From Pseudomonas sp. SDI (lineage in GTDB: Bacteria > Pseudomonadota > Gammaproteobacteria > Pseudomonadales > Pseudomonadaceae): a stretch of 64,000 nucleotides of DNA. A model generated the notes under the pieces. The model made no database searches and had not been told where the DNA came from. It worked only from the letters and a program-made list of their open reading frames with translations. The stretch covers positions 112,843-176,842 of the forward strand of contig NZ_QETK01000007.1 of NCBI RefSeq assembly GCF_003105155.1. Direction: 5' to 3'. Below are positions 19,307 to 26,545 of the stretch, piece after piece. The position numbers and the translations under genes were made by a program. Positions within the stretch are counted from its first letter, which is position 1; each line of letters starts with the position of its first letter.

Positions 19307-20959
19307 ATGAACCTGCACCAGTACGCTGAAACCCACGAAGTCAGCAACCAGCCGCCATCGCTCGATGGCGCCAACCTGTACCGCCTCGACTTGCCGCTGC
19401 AACAATGGTCGAAGCGCTATGGCGCGGGCTGGGCCGAGTCGCGGATCGACGCCTACGGCGCCCTGGCCGGAGGCCCGCTGATGGCCGCCGGCTTCCTGGC
19501 CAACGAGAACAAGCCGCGCTTCCTCAGTCATGACCGCTATGGTCACCGCATTGACCTGGTGGAGTTTCACCCGGCCTATCACGAGCTGATGCGCACGGCC
19601 ATCGAGCATGGCCTGCCGTCGCTGCCGTGGGCCGAGCCGCGCGCCGGCGCCCACGTTGCCCGCGCCGCGCTGACCTACCTGCACAGCCAGGCCGAGGCCG
19701 GCAGCGGCTGCCCGCTGACCATGACCTTCGCTGCCGTGCCGGCGCTGAAGCTGCAAGCGGAGCTGGCGCAGTACTGGCTACCCAAGGTGCTGGCCAGCGA
19801 ATACGACCCGCGCAATCTCGGTGACCGGCATAAAGTCGGCGTGACCCTGGGCATGGCGATGACCGAGAAGCAGGGCGGCACCGACGTGCGCGCCAACACC
19901 ACCCGTGCCTATCCGGTCGGCGCGGCGGGGCCAGGGCAGGCGTATGAGCTGGTCGGGCACAAGTGGTTCTGCTCGGCGCCGATGTGCGACGCCTTCCTCA
20001 CCCTGGCGCAAACCGACAAGGGCCTGAGCTGTTTCCTGCTGCCGCGCCACCGGCCGGACGACACGCGCAACGAGTTCTATATCCAACGCCTGAAGAACAA
20101 GCTCGGCAACTGTTCCAATGCCTCCAGCGAGGTGGAGTTCCGCGGTGCCCTGGCCTGGATGATCGGCGAGGAAGGTCGCGGCGTGCCGACCATCATCGAG
20201 ATGGTGGCGATGACCCGCTTCGATTGCATGGTTGGCTCCAGCGCGCTGATGCGCCAGGCCCTGACCCAGGCGGCGCATCACTGCGCGCACCGCCGGGTCG
20301 GTGGGCGGCTGCTGGCCGCGCAGCCACTGATGCAGAACGTGCTCGCCGACCTGGCCCTGGAAAGCGAAGCGGCGCTGGCCCTGAGCCTGCGCATGGGGCA
20401 TGCCCTCGACCAGCCCGATGACCCGCATCAGGCGCGCTTTGCCCGGCTGGTGACGGCGGTGGGCAAATACTGGATCTGCAAACGGGCGCCGGCGATGATC
20501 AACGAGGCCGCCGAATGCCTGGGCGGCGCCGGTTATGTGGAAGACAGCATTCTGCCGCGGCTATACCGCGAGGCGCCGGTCAACTCGACCTGGGAAGGCT
20601 CCGGCAACGTGCAGTGCCTGGACGTGCTGCGCGCCCTGTCGAAAGAGCCCGGCGTGCTCGACTCGCTGTTCGCCGAACTCGGCGATGGGCATGGCGATCC
20701 ACGTCTGGCCGCGCATATCGGCAACCTGAAAAGCGCCTTTGCCGACAGCGGCGACGTCCAGTACCGCGCCCGTCAGCTAACCGAGGACATCGCTGTCGGC
20801 TTGCAGGCCAAGCTGCTGCTGGAGGCCGGCAACGCGGCCGTCAGCGATGCGTTCATTGCCAGCCGGCTGGGTGGCAATGGCCGGGTTTACGGGGTATTGC
20901 CGCGTGGCGTCGACGTGGCGGCGCTGGTGCAGCGCTCGACGCCGAACTGGCCGCTCTAA
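19307..20959 (+). CDS. AidB-like acyl-CoA dehydrogenase
   Basis: 550-residue flavoprotein close to E. coli AidB in length and along the whole chain: EVSNQP..SLDGANLYRLDLPLQ at the N-terminus, GCPLTMTFAAVPAL, GMAMTEKQGGTDVRANTTRA, LVGHKWFCSAP, KLGNCSNASSEVEF, MTRFDCMVGSSALMRQAL and YREAPVNSTWEGSGN. AidB is part of the adaptive response to alkylation; it binds DNA and FAD. Whether this paralogue has that role or is a catabolic acyl-CoA dehydrogenase is open. It follows the kinase by 85 bp and precedes amn by 44 bp. Confidence 0.88.
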   Translation: MNLHQYAETHEVSNQPPSLDGANLYRLDLPLQQWSKRYGAGWAESRIDAYGALAGGPLMAAGFLANENKPRFLSHDRYGHRIDLVEFHPAYHELMRTAIEHGLPSLPWAEPRAGAHVARAALTYLHSQAEAGSGCPLTMTFAAVPALKLQAELAQYWLPKVLASEYDPRNLGDRHKVGVTLGMAMTEKQGGTDVRANTTRAYPVGAAGPGQAYELVGHKWFCSAPMCDAFLTLAQTDKGLSCFLLPRHRPDDTRNEFYIQRLKNKLGNCSNASSEVEFRGALAWMIGEEGRGVPTIIEMVAMTRFDCMVGSSALMRQALTQAAHHCAHRRVGGRLLAAQPLMQNVLADLALESEAALALSLRMGHALDQPDDPHQARFARLVTAVGKYWICKRAPAMINEAAECLGGAGYVEDSILPRLYREAPVNSTWEGSGNVQCLDVLRALSKEPGVLDSLFAELGDGHGDPRLAAHIGNLKSAFADSGDVQYRARQLTEDIAVGLQAKLLLEAGNAAVSDAFIASRLGGNGRVYGVLPRGVDVAALVQRSTPNWPL

Positions 20960-21003
20960 CGGGCGTGCCTTTGCCGACGGATGTAGGCAAGATGGACGCA
21001 TGC

Positions 21004-22497
21004 ATGTCAGACAGGAAGTACATTGTGAGCCGTACCGATGAAGCCTTCGTTGTCGTAGAAACCGCCGAGCAAGCCGTCGATCGTCTGGCGGCGCTGCACG
21101 AACACGCCACTGCGGCCCTGAGCCAGGCGCTCAAGCGCTACCTCAAGGACCGCACCGAGCCGAATGCGCAGGAGCGCGCACAGTTCCGCTACCCCGAGCT
21201 GCGCCTGACCTATCAGTATCACGGCGAAGTGCCGGCAATCACCCGCGCCTACGCCAAGGTGCAGTTGCCGGGCACCTACAGTGTCACCGTGACCCAGCCG
21301 GCGGCGTTCCGTGGTTATCTGCTGGAGCAACTGCGGCCACTGATGCGCGATTTCACCGTGATGGTCGAAGTCGGCGTCAGCCAGCAGAATATCCCGTATC
21401 CGTATGTGGTCGAGCAGGGCGATGAACTGGCTGGCACCGGCATCACCGCCGCCGCGCTGGCGCGGGTGTTCCCCAGCACCGACCTGTCGGCGGCTACCGA
21501 CGGCATTGCCGACGGCCTGTACGACTGGGCCAACGTCGACCCGCTGCCGCTGGCGCTGTTCGACGCGGCGCGGGTGGACTTCTCGCTGCGCCGCCTGGTG
21601 CATTACACCGGCAGCGACTGGCGTCATGTGCAGCCGTGGATCCTGCTGACCAACTACCACCGCTACGTCGACCAGTTCATCAGCCACGGGCTGGAGCAGT
21701 TGCGCGACGACCCGCGTTTCGTGCGCATGGTGTTGCCAGGCAATGTGGTGATCGAAAAGGCCATGGACAATGGCGAAGCCCAGGCGCTGGTGGCCGGGGT
21801 GGTCTGGCACCGTTACCAGATGCCGGCTTATCACCTGATTGCTGCCGATGGCGATGGCATCACCCTGGTCAATATCGGCGTCGGCCCGTCCAACGCGAAA
21901 AACATCACCGACCACCTCGCCGTGCTGCGTCCGCATTGCTGGTTGATGATCGGCCACTGCGGTGGCCTGCGCCAATCGCAGACCATCGGCGACTACGTGC
22001 TGGCTCACGCCTATATGCGCCGCGACGGGATTCTTGACCGCGTGGTCCCGCCGAACATTCCGATTCCAGCCCTGGCCGAAGTGCAACTGGCGTTGCAGGA
22101 AGCCGCCGCGCAGGTGACCGGCGAACGTGGCGACGAGTTGAAAAAGCGCCTGCGCACCGGCACCGTGCTGACCTACGACGACCGTAACTGGGAGCTGCGC
22201 TGGGCCCAGGAACGCCCGCTGATCAACCTGTCACGGGCGGTGGCGGTGGACATGGAAAGCGGCACTATCGCCGCCCAGGGTTACCGTTTGCGGGTGCCCT
22301 ACGGCACCTTGCTGTGCGTTTCCGACAAGCCGCTGCACAGCGAGATCAAGCTGCCGGGGGCGGCCAACGCCTTCTATAACCGGGCGGTCAGCCAGCACCT
22401 GAAGATCGGTATTGCCGCACTTGACCTGCTGCGCACCGAACTCAACTCGCTGCACTCGCGTAAACTGCGCAGCTTTGATGAGCCGCCGTTCCGTTGA
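21004..22497 (+). CDS. amn: AMP nucleosidase
   Basis: 497 residues; hydrolyses AMP to adenine and ribose-5-phosphate, adjusting purine pools. The N-terminal AMP-nucleosidase domain (AFVVVETAEQAVDRL, YPELRLTYQYHG) is followed by a nucleoside-phosphorylase-like catalytic domain with DMESGTIAAQGYRLRVPYGTLLCVSDKPLH. Two close in-frame ATGs (20992 and 21004) are possible; neither has a strong ribosome-binding site. The family length (E. coli 484) fits both. RluE follows 6 bp later. Confidence 0.93.
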   Translation: MSDRKYIVSRTDEAFVVVETAEQAVDRLAALHEHATAALSQALKRYLKDRTEPNAQERAQFRYPELRLTYQYHGEVPAITRAYAKVQLPGTYSVTVTQPAAFRGYLLEQLRPLMRDFTVMVEVGVSQQNIPYPYVVEQGDELAGTGITAAALARVFPSTDLSAATDGIADGLYDWANVDPLPLALFDAARVDFSLRRLVHYTGSDWRHVQPWILLTNYHRYVDQFISHGLEQLRDDPRFVRMVLPGNVVIEKAMDNGEAQALVAGVVWHRYQMPAYHLIAADGDGITLVNIGVGPSNAKNITDHLAVLRPHCWLMIGHCGGLRQSQTIGDYVLAHAYMRRDGILDRVVPPNIPIPALAEVQLALQEAAAQVTGERGDELKKRLRTGTVLTYDDRNWELRWAQERPLINLSRAVAVDMESGTIAAQGYRLRVPYGTLLCVSDKPLHSEIKLPGAANAFYNRAVSQHLKIGIAALDLLRTELNSLHSRKLRSFDEPPFR

Positions 22498-22503
22498 GGC
22501 CCC

Positions 22504-23133
22504 ATGTCGTTACCCCCTCGCAAACCGCCGCGTCGCCCCGCGGCGAAACCTTCAGCCCCGCGTCGCCAGGCCAAGGCGCCGCCGGCTGAGCCGCGGCTGA
22601 TCCTGTTCAACAAGCCGTTCGACGTGCTGACTCAGTTCAGCGACGGCGAGGGCCGGGCCACCCTCAAGGACTACATCGCCATCCCCGGCGTGTACCCCGC
22701 CGGGCGCCTGGACCGCGACAGCGAGGGCTTGCTGCTGCTGACCAACGATGGCCAGTTGCAGGCACGCATTGCCGACCCGAAGCACAAGTTGCCGAAAACC
22801 TATTGGGTACAGGTGGAGGGCGAGCCGAGCGCAGAACAGCTGCAACGCTTGCGCGAGGGCGTAGAGTTGAACGACGGCATGACCTTGCCGGCCGAAGCGC
22901 GCCAGCTCGATGAACCGGAGCTCTGGCCGCGCAACCCGCCGGTACGCTTTCGTAAAAGCGTGCCGACCAGCTGGCTGGAACTGATTATTCGCGAGGGGCG
23001 TAACCGCCAGGTGCGGCGCATGACCGCGGCGGTCGGCTTGCCGACCCTGCGCCTGGTGCGCGTGCGGATCGGCGACTGGAGCCTGGAGGGCCTGGAACTC
23101 GGCCAGTGGCGCGAGGTACCGGCGCGGCGCTAG
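22504..23133 (+). CDS. rluE: 23S rRNA pseudouridine synthase RluE
   Basis: 209 residues of the RsuA/RluB/E/F family; isomerises a uridine in 23S rRNA (U2457 in E. coli). Catalytic Asp lies in [63 protein letters not shown] and [21 protein letters not shown] are closest to RluE. The first about 30 residues are a basic, Pro/Arg-rich tail. Its TAG stop overlaps the stop of the convergent membrane-protein gene at a CTAG palindrome. Confidence 0.93.
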   Translation: MSLPPRKPPRRPAAKPSAPRRQAKAPPAEPRLILFNKPFDVLTQFSDGEGRATLKDYIAIPGVYPAGRLDRDSEGLLLLTNDGQLQARIADPKHKLPKTYWVQVEGEPSAEQLQRLREGVELNDGMTLPAEARQLDEPELWPRNPPVRFRKSVPTSWLELIIREGRNRQVRRMTAAVGLPTLRLVRVRIGDWSLEGLELGQWREVPARR

Positions 23134-23333
23134 ACGCCTTCGATGAAGCCGATCACCACGCTTTTGATGATGAAGGCGAGGATGCCCAGGCCCAACACGA
23201 AAAACAGGATGAAGGTGCCGAACTTGCCGGCTTTGGATTTCTTCGCCAGGTCCCAGACGATGAAACCCATGAAACCAATCAGGAGGGTGACCAGGATGGT
23301 CATCATCCACTCTTCGAACAACGCAGGATCCAT
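23130..23333 (-). CDS. Two-helix inner-membrane protein (DUF2788-like)
   Basis: 67 residues: two hydrophobic helices (about residues 10-28 and 40-62) flank a basic loop [10 protein letters not shown]. The sequence fits the DUF2788 family of small Pseudomonas membrane proteins; function unknown. It converges with rluE, sharing the CTAG tetranucleotide that supplies a TAG stop on both strands. Confidence 0.75.
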   Translation of the reverse strand: MDPALFEEWMMTILVTLLIGFMGFIVWDLAKKSKAGKFGTFILFFVLGLGILAFIIKSVVIGFIEGV

Positions 23334-23388
23334 CGATTTTCTCCGGCAGGTTGAGGCGCGCGATTATACGCCGCTGCTGCCGGGCTGA

Positions 23389-23865
23389 CTAACGCAGGTG
23401 TGTCAGCGGCAGTTCGGTGCTGGCCAGCACCTGGTTGAGGACGAAGCTGGAGCGCACGCTGGTGACCCCTTCGATACGGGTCAGGTGGCCGAGCAGCAGC
23501 TTCTGGTAATGGTCCATGTCCGGCACCACCACCTTGAGCTGGTAGTCGGCGTCCATCCCGGTGACCAGGCTGCATTCGAGCACCTGCGGCAGGCTGCGGA
23601 TGGCGGCCTCGAAGGTTTCGAAACGCTCGGGGGTGTGCCGGTCCATGCCGATCAGCACATAGGCGGTGAGGCTCAGGCCAAGCTTCTTGCGGTCGAGCAG
23701 GGCGACCTGGCGATTGATGTAACCGTCGTCTTCCAGCTGTTTGACCCGCCGCGAACACGGCGAGGGCGAGAGGCCGATGCGTTCGGCCAGTTCCTGATTC
23801 GAGATGCGCGCATCGCGCTGCAATTCGGCAAGAATGCTCAGGTCATAGCGATCTAGTTTGCTCAT
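23389..23865 (-). CDS. Lrp/AsnC-family transcriptional regulator
   Basis: 158 residues. An N-terminal winged-helix domain (KLDRYDLSILAELQRDARISNQELAERIGLSPSPCSRRVKQLEDDGYI) is joined to a RAM ligand-binding domain (residues about 70-150; VTGMDADYQLKVVVPD). Such proteins sense amino acids and often act on an adjacent gene. Neighbouring genes give no clear target. It is divergent from the candidate RNA at about 24.1 kb. Confidence 0.9.
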   Translation of the reverse strand: MSKLDRYDLSILAELQRDARISNQELAERIGLSPSPCSRRVKQLEDDGYINRQVALLDRKKLGLSLTAYVLIGMDRHTPERFETFEAAIRSLPQVLECSLVTGMDADYQLKVVVPDMDHYQKLLLGHLTRIEGVTSVRSSFVLNQVLASTELPLTHLR

Positions 23866-23989
23866 GGCTAAGGCCTTTTCTGTTTGGATTGCTGTGAATT
23901 ATGATTCCTTAGCTAAAAATTGCGCAAGTAATGTTTTTAAGCGCAATTTTCGCAATCCTCTGCCGCAGGTATTTCCCTAACATGGGCAC

Positions 23990-24182
23990 CAGAATCACTG
24001 CCCGGACATCAGTCCACAGCGGTCGACCCAATCAGGTCGACGGCGGCCAGCAACCCCACCGGGTTGTGTTCGGCCCCCGGGCTACACACTGTCTACCAGA
24101 CGGCGTGAGGTGAGCCGGGGCCACAAGCGCCGAGCACGGACAAAATTCTCGAAGGGGGGCCACAAGGCCTCCCTTTTTTATT
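23990..24182 (+). ncRNA. Candidate structured RNA ending in an intrinsic terminator
   Basis: The 414-bp gap between the Lrp gene and the next plus-strand gene has no credible CDS but is rich in nested dyads: GTCGACC-caatca-GGTCGAC (24022-24041), CAACCC-cacc-GGGTTG (24051-24066) closed by GGCC/GGCC (24045-24048 with 24072-24075), and CCCCGG/CCGGGG arms (from 24075 to 24120) enclosing a GTCT/AGAC stem. A perfect terminator follows. The pattern is that of a stable small RNA or a leader that ends before the downstream gene. I cannot match it to a named family; the 5' end is approximate. Confidence 0.5.
24152..24180 (+). terminator. Intrinsic terminator closing the candidate RNA
   Basis: GGGGGGCC (24154-24161), loop ACAA, GGCCTCCC (24166-24173), then six T residues. 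Strong plus-strand terminator with 8 bp of stem, 99 bp before the next ATG, so it ends transcription initiated in the 24.0-24.1 kb region rather than the downstream gene. Confidence 0.88.
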
Positions 24183-24279
24183 GCCGGCGATATTTCATCC
24201 GGCGGCACATCCGGCGTGGCAGGCGGGCTGCTAGAGTGTGCGGCAGACCGTGGGTGGTTTTGGCCATGAGAGGAATAGC

Positions 24280-25071
24280 ATGAAGTCGCGCATCTGGCAT
24301 CTGGCCGGTGTTGGTTTGTTCTGTATGAGCATGGGCGTTCTGGCGCAGGGCGAGCAGGGTGCTGCTGCGTCGCCGCTGCAATCGAAGCCGGACGAAGTCC
24401 GCCAGACCCAGGAACCGCGCCAGGGCTATTACCAGGACATCCCGCGGGGCAACCCCAATGGCCGTAATCCGCACTGGCAGGCCGGCGGGCCGGGCCAGCG
24501 TCCGGGCGATTCGAACTGGCAGGGCCGGCCCGACGGGCATGGCAATGGCTGGGGGCCGGGGCCGCAGTATCGGCCGGGGCACCAGATCGATCGGTTCCCG
24601 GAGCAGTCCTGGCGGGTACCGTACCGTGGCAACGACTACTTCTATTCCGGCGGGTACTGGTACCGCCCGCAGGGTTCGCGCTATGTGGTCGTGACGCCGC
24701 CGTATGGCGTGCGGGTGGGGTATCTGCCGAACTATGCCCGTGAGGTGTGGATTGGCAATGCGCTGTTCTTTCTGGCCGCGGGCACCTATTACCAGTACCT
24801 GAACGACAGCCGCGAGTATGTGGTGGTCAACCCGCCGGTAGCACCTGTGCCGCCACCGGTGAATAGCGGCTATGACGTGATTGCCTACCCAGCGTACGGG
24901 CAGGGGCCGCAGCAGGTCGAGCAGGACCGTTACGCGTGTTATCGCTGGGCGGTGGAGCAGACCGGGTTCGACCCGGCGGCCGCCACCTATGCGCCAGCGC
25001 CACAGGTGCTGGACAACTACCGGCGGGCGTTAGGGGCCTGCTTGGGTGGGCGGGGGTATAGCGTTCAGTAG
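24280..25071 (+). CDS. Secreted DUF6515-like protein
   Basis: 263 residues. Signal peptide MKSRIWHLAGVGLFCMSMGVLAQG; then a Gly/Pro/Asn/Trp-rich low-complexity region (about residues 45-105), and an aromatic block (NDYFYSGGYWYRP, YVVVTPPYGVRVGYLP, YYQYLNDSREYVVVNPP). A C-terminal region has RYACYRWAVEQTGFDP and two cysteines that could pair. It fits DUF6515-type periplasmic/outer-membrane proteins; no enzyme motif is seen. Start ATG 24280 has GAGAGGA 6 bp upstream. Confidence 0.75.
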   Translation: MKSRIWHLAGVGLFCMSMGVLAQGEQGAAASPLQSKPDEVRQTQEPRQGYYQDIPRGNPNGRNPHWQAGGPGQRPGDSNWQGRPDGHGNGWGPGPQYRPGHQIDRFPEQSWRVPYRGNDYFYSGGYWYRPQGSRYVVVTPPYGVRVGYLPNYAREVWIGNALFFLAAGTYYQYLNDSREYVVVNPPVAPVPPPVNSGYDVIAYPAYGQGPQQVEQDRYACYRWAVEQTGFDPAAATYAPAPQVLDNYRRALGACLGGRGYSVQ

Positions 25072-25100
25072 GGGGTGGAACCCATCGCGGGACGAGGCCC

Positions 25101-25979
25101 TCAAGATGAGCTCACCGGATCGGCATGCACCAGCACCTCGGCCTGTGGATATCTGGCCTTGATCGCCGCCGCTGCTTCATCGCTCAGCGCATGCGCGCGA
25201 GTCAGCGACAACTCGCCCGGCAGTTCCAGGTGCACCTGCACGAACCAGTGGCTGCCCGACACCCGCGTGCGCAAGTCATGCGCACCGAGCACGCCGGGTA
25301 CTGCCAATACCCGCGCAAGCATGTCGTTGCCGACCTCACTGCCCAGCTCCTTGTCCATCAGCGTCGCCGTACTTTCTCGGGCAATCTGCAGCGCGCTCCA
25401 GAAGATATACAGCGCAATGCCCAGGCCGAAGTAGGCATCCAGCTGCGGCCAGCCGTAGCCGGCCAGCACCAGCGCGATCAGGATGCTGCCGTTGAGCAGC
25501 AGGTCGGAGCGGTAGTGCAGCGAGTCCGCACGCACCGCGGTGGAGCCGGTCAGCCGGATTACCCGCTGTTGCAGCAGCAACAACGCCACCGTGAGCAGCA
25601 GCGAGAGAATCATCACCATGATCCCCACCGTGGCGTCACCCAGCGGCTGCGGGTTCTGCAAGCGTTCGTAGGCCTGCACCGCGATCAGCACCGCACTCAC
25701 CGCGATGAACAACGCCTGGGCCATCCCTGCCAGGGCTTCGGCCTTGCCGTGGCCGAAGCGATGGTCGTCGTCGGCCGGGCGCAACGCGTAATGCACCGCC
25801 AGCAGATTGAGGAACGACGCCACCCCGTCGAGTAGCGAATCGGTCAATCCGGCCAATAGGCTGATCGAGCCGCTCAGCCACCAGGCCACGGCCTTGGTAA
25901 CGATCAGGATACTGGCCACGGCCAGCGAGGCGCGGGTGGCCAGGCGCAGCAGGCGCGCATGTTGGGCAGTCGTGCTCAT
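25101..25979 (-). CDS. Cation diffusion facilitator (FieF-like metal efflux)
   Basis: 292 residues, six transmembrane helices and a C-terminal cytoplasmic ferredoxin-like domain. The DxxxD site on TM2 is GLTDSLLDGVAS and the HxxxD site on TM5 is LHYRSDLLL, the usual tetrahedral Zn/Fe binding pair of FieF. RFGHGKAEALAG is a family signature loop. It exports divalent metal (Fe2+ or Zn2+) by proton exchange; the exact metal is inferred. Confidence 0.9.
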   Translation of the reverse strand: MSTTAQHARLLRLATRASLAVASILIVTKAVAWWLSGSISLLAGLTDSLLDGVASFLNLLAVHYALRPADDDHRFGHGKAEALAGMAQALFIAVSAVLIAVQAYERLQNPQPLGDATVGIMVMILSLLLTVALLLLQQRVIRLTGSTAVRADSLHYRSDLLLNGSILIALVLAGYGWPQLDAYFGLGIALYIFWSALQIARESTATLMDKELGSEVGNDMLARVLAVPGVLGAHDLRTRVSGSHWFVQVHLELPGELSLTRAHALSDEAAAAIKARYPQAEVLVHADPVSSS

Positions 25980-26006
25980 CGGCCTTGACGTCCTTGCGTG
26001 GGGGGA

Positions 26007-26426
26007 TCAGGCGGCAGGTTTGAGGCCATACATCGCCAGTTGTTCGACGCTGCCCGTGTGCTGGATCAAGCGTGGGTCGTTCAGCGGCAGGCGTTGGCCC
26101 AGCTCGCGGTGCAGAATGGCTTGCAGGCGGGCGTTGTCAACGTTGCCATCGGCGCCGATGGCTTCCTGGAGTTTCTCCGGGGCCACCTGCGCCCTGGTGC
26201 CGCCCGGCAGGTAGATGGCGCCGGTGGCGAAGTCGATGCCGATGGCGATCAGGCCGGGGATGACAAAGAACAGGATGCCGATGGCATCCAGGGCAACGAT
26301 CACCGGGTCGACCCGGCCTTCGATCTGCCCGCGACGGTCCGGGTAGAACAGGGTGCCGCAGGCCGTCAGCTGGGTCAGCAGGGCCACGGTCAGTACACCA
26401 CCGGTGACACGCAAGGGAATACGCAT
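26007..26426 (-). CDS. Small lipoprotein of unknown function
   Basis: 139 residues. MRIPLRVTGGVLTVALLTQLTACG is a lipoprotein signal with lipobox LTAC. One hydrophobic segment follows (IVALDAIGILFFVIPGLIAIGIDFATGAIYLPGG). The soluble C-terminal half has no recognised motif. Homologues in Pseudomonas are sometimes labelled polyribonucleotide nucleotidyltransferase, for which I see no support. It is transcribed away from hrpB, with which it is divergent. Confidence 0.75.
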   Translation of the reverse strand: MRIPLRVTGGVLTVALLTQLTACGTLFYPDRRGQIEGRVDPVIVALDAIGILFFVIPGLIAIGIDFATGAIYLPGGTRAQVAPEKLQEAIGADGNVDNARLQAILHRELGQRLPLNDPRLIQHTGSVEQLAMYGLKPAA

Positions 26427-26545
26427 GTGAATCTCCGCAAAGAAGGTCGCAATCAATACCGGCAAATGGCCGGTGTCTGAAGGTAAGACCATGATAAGCC
26501 AGGCCAGGTTCGCCGTTATACTCGGCCGATTGTTTGAGGGCTACC

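Noticed and set aside
17131..19374. Long antisense frame over the histidine kinase gene
   Set aside because: Complement of an intact 7TMR-HisKA-HATPase gene; no domain or start signal of its own.
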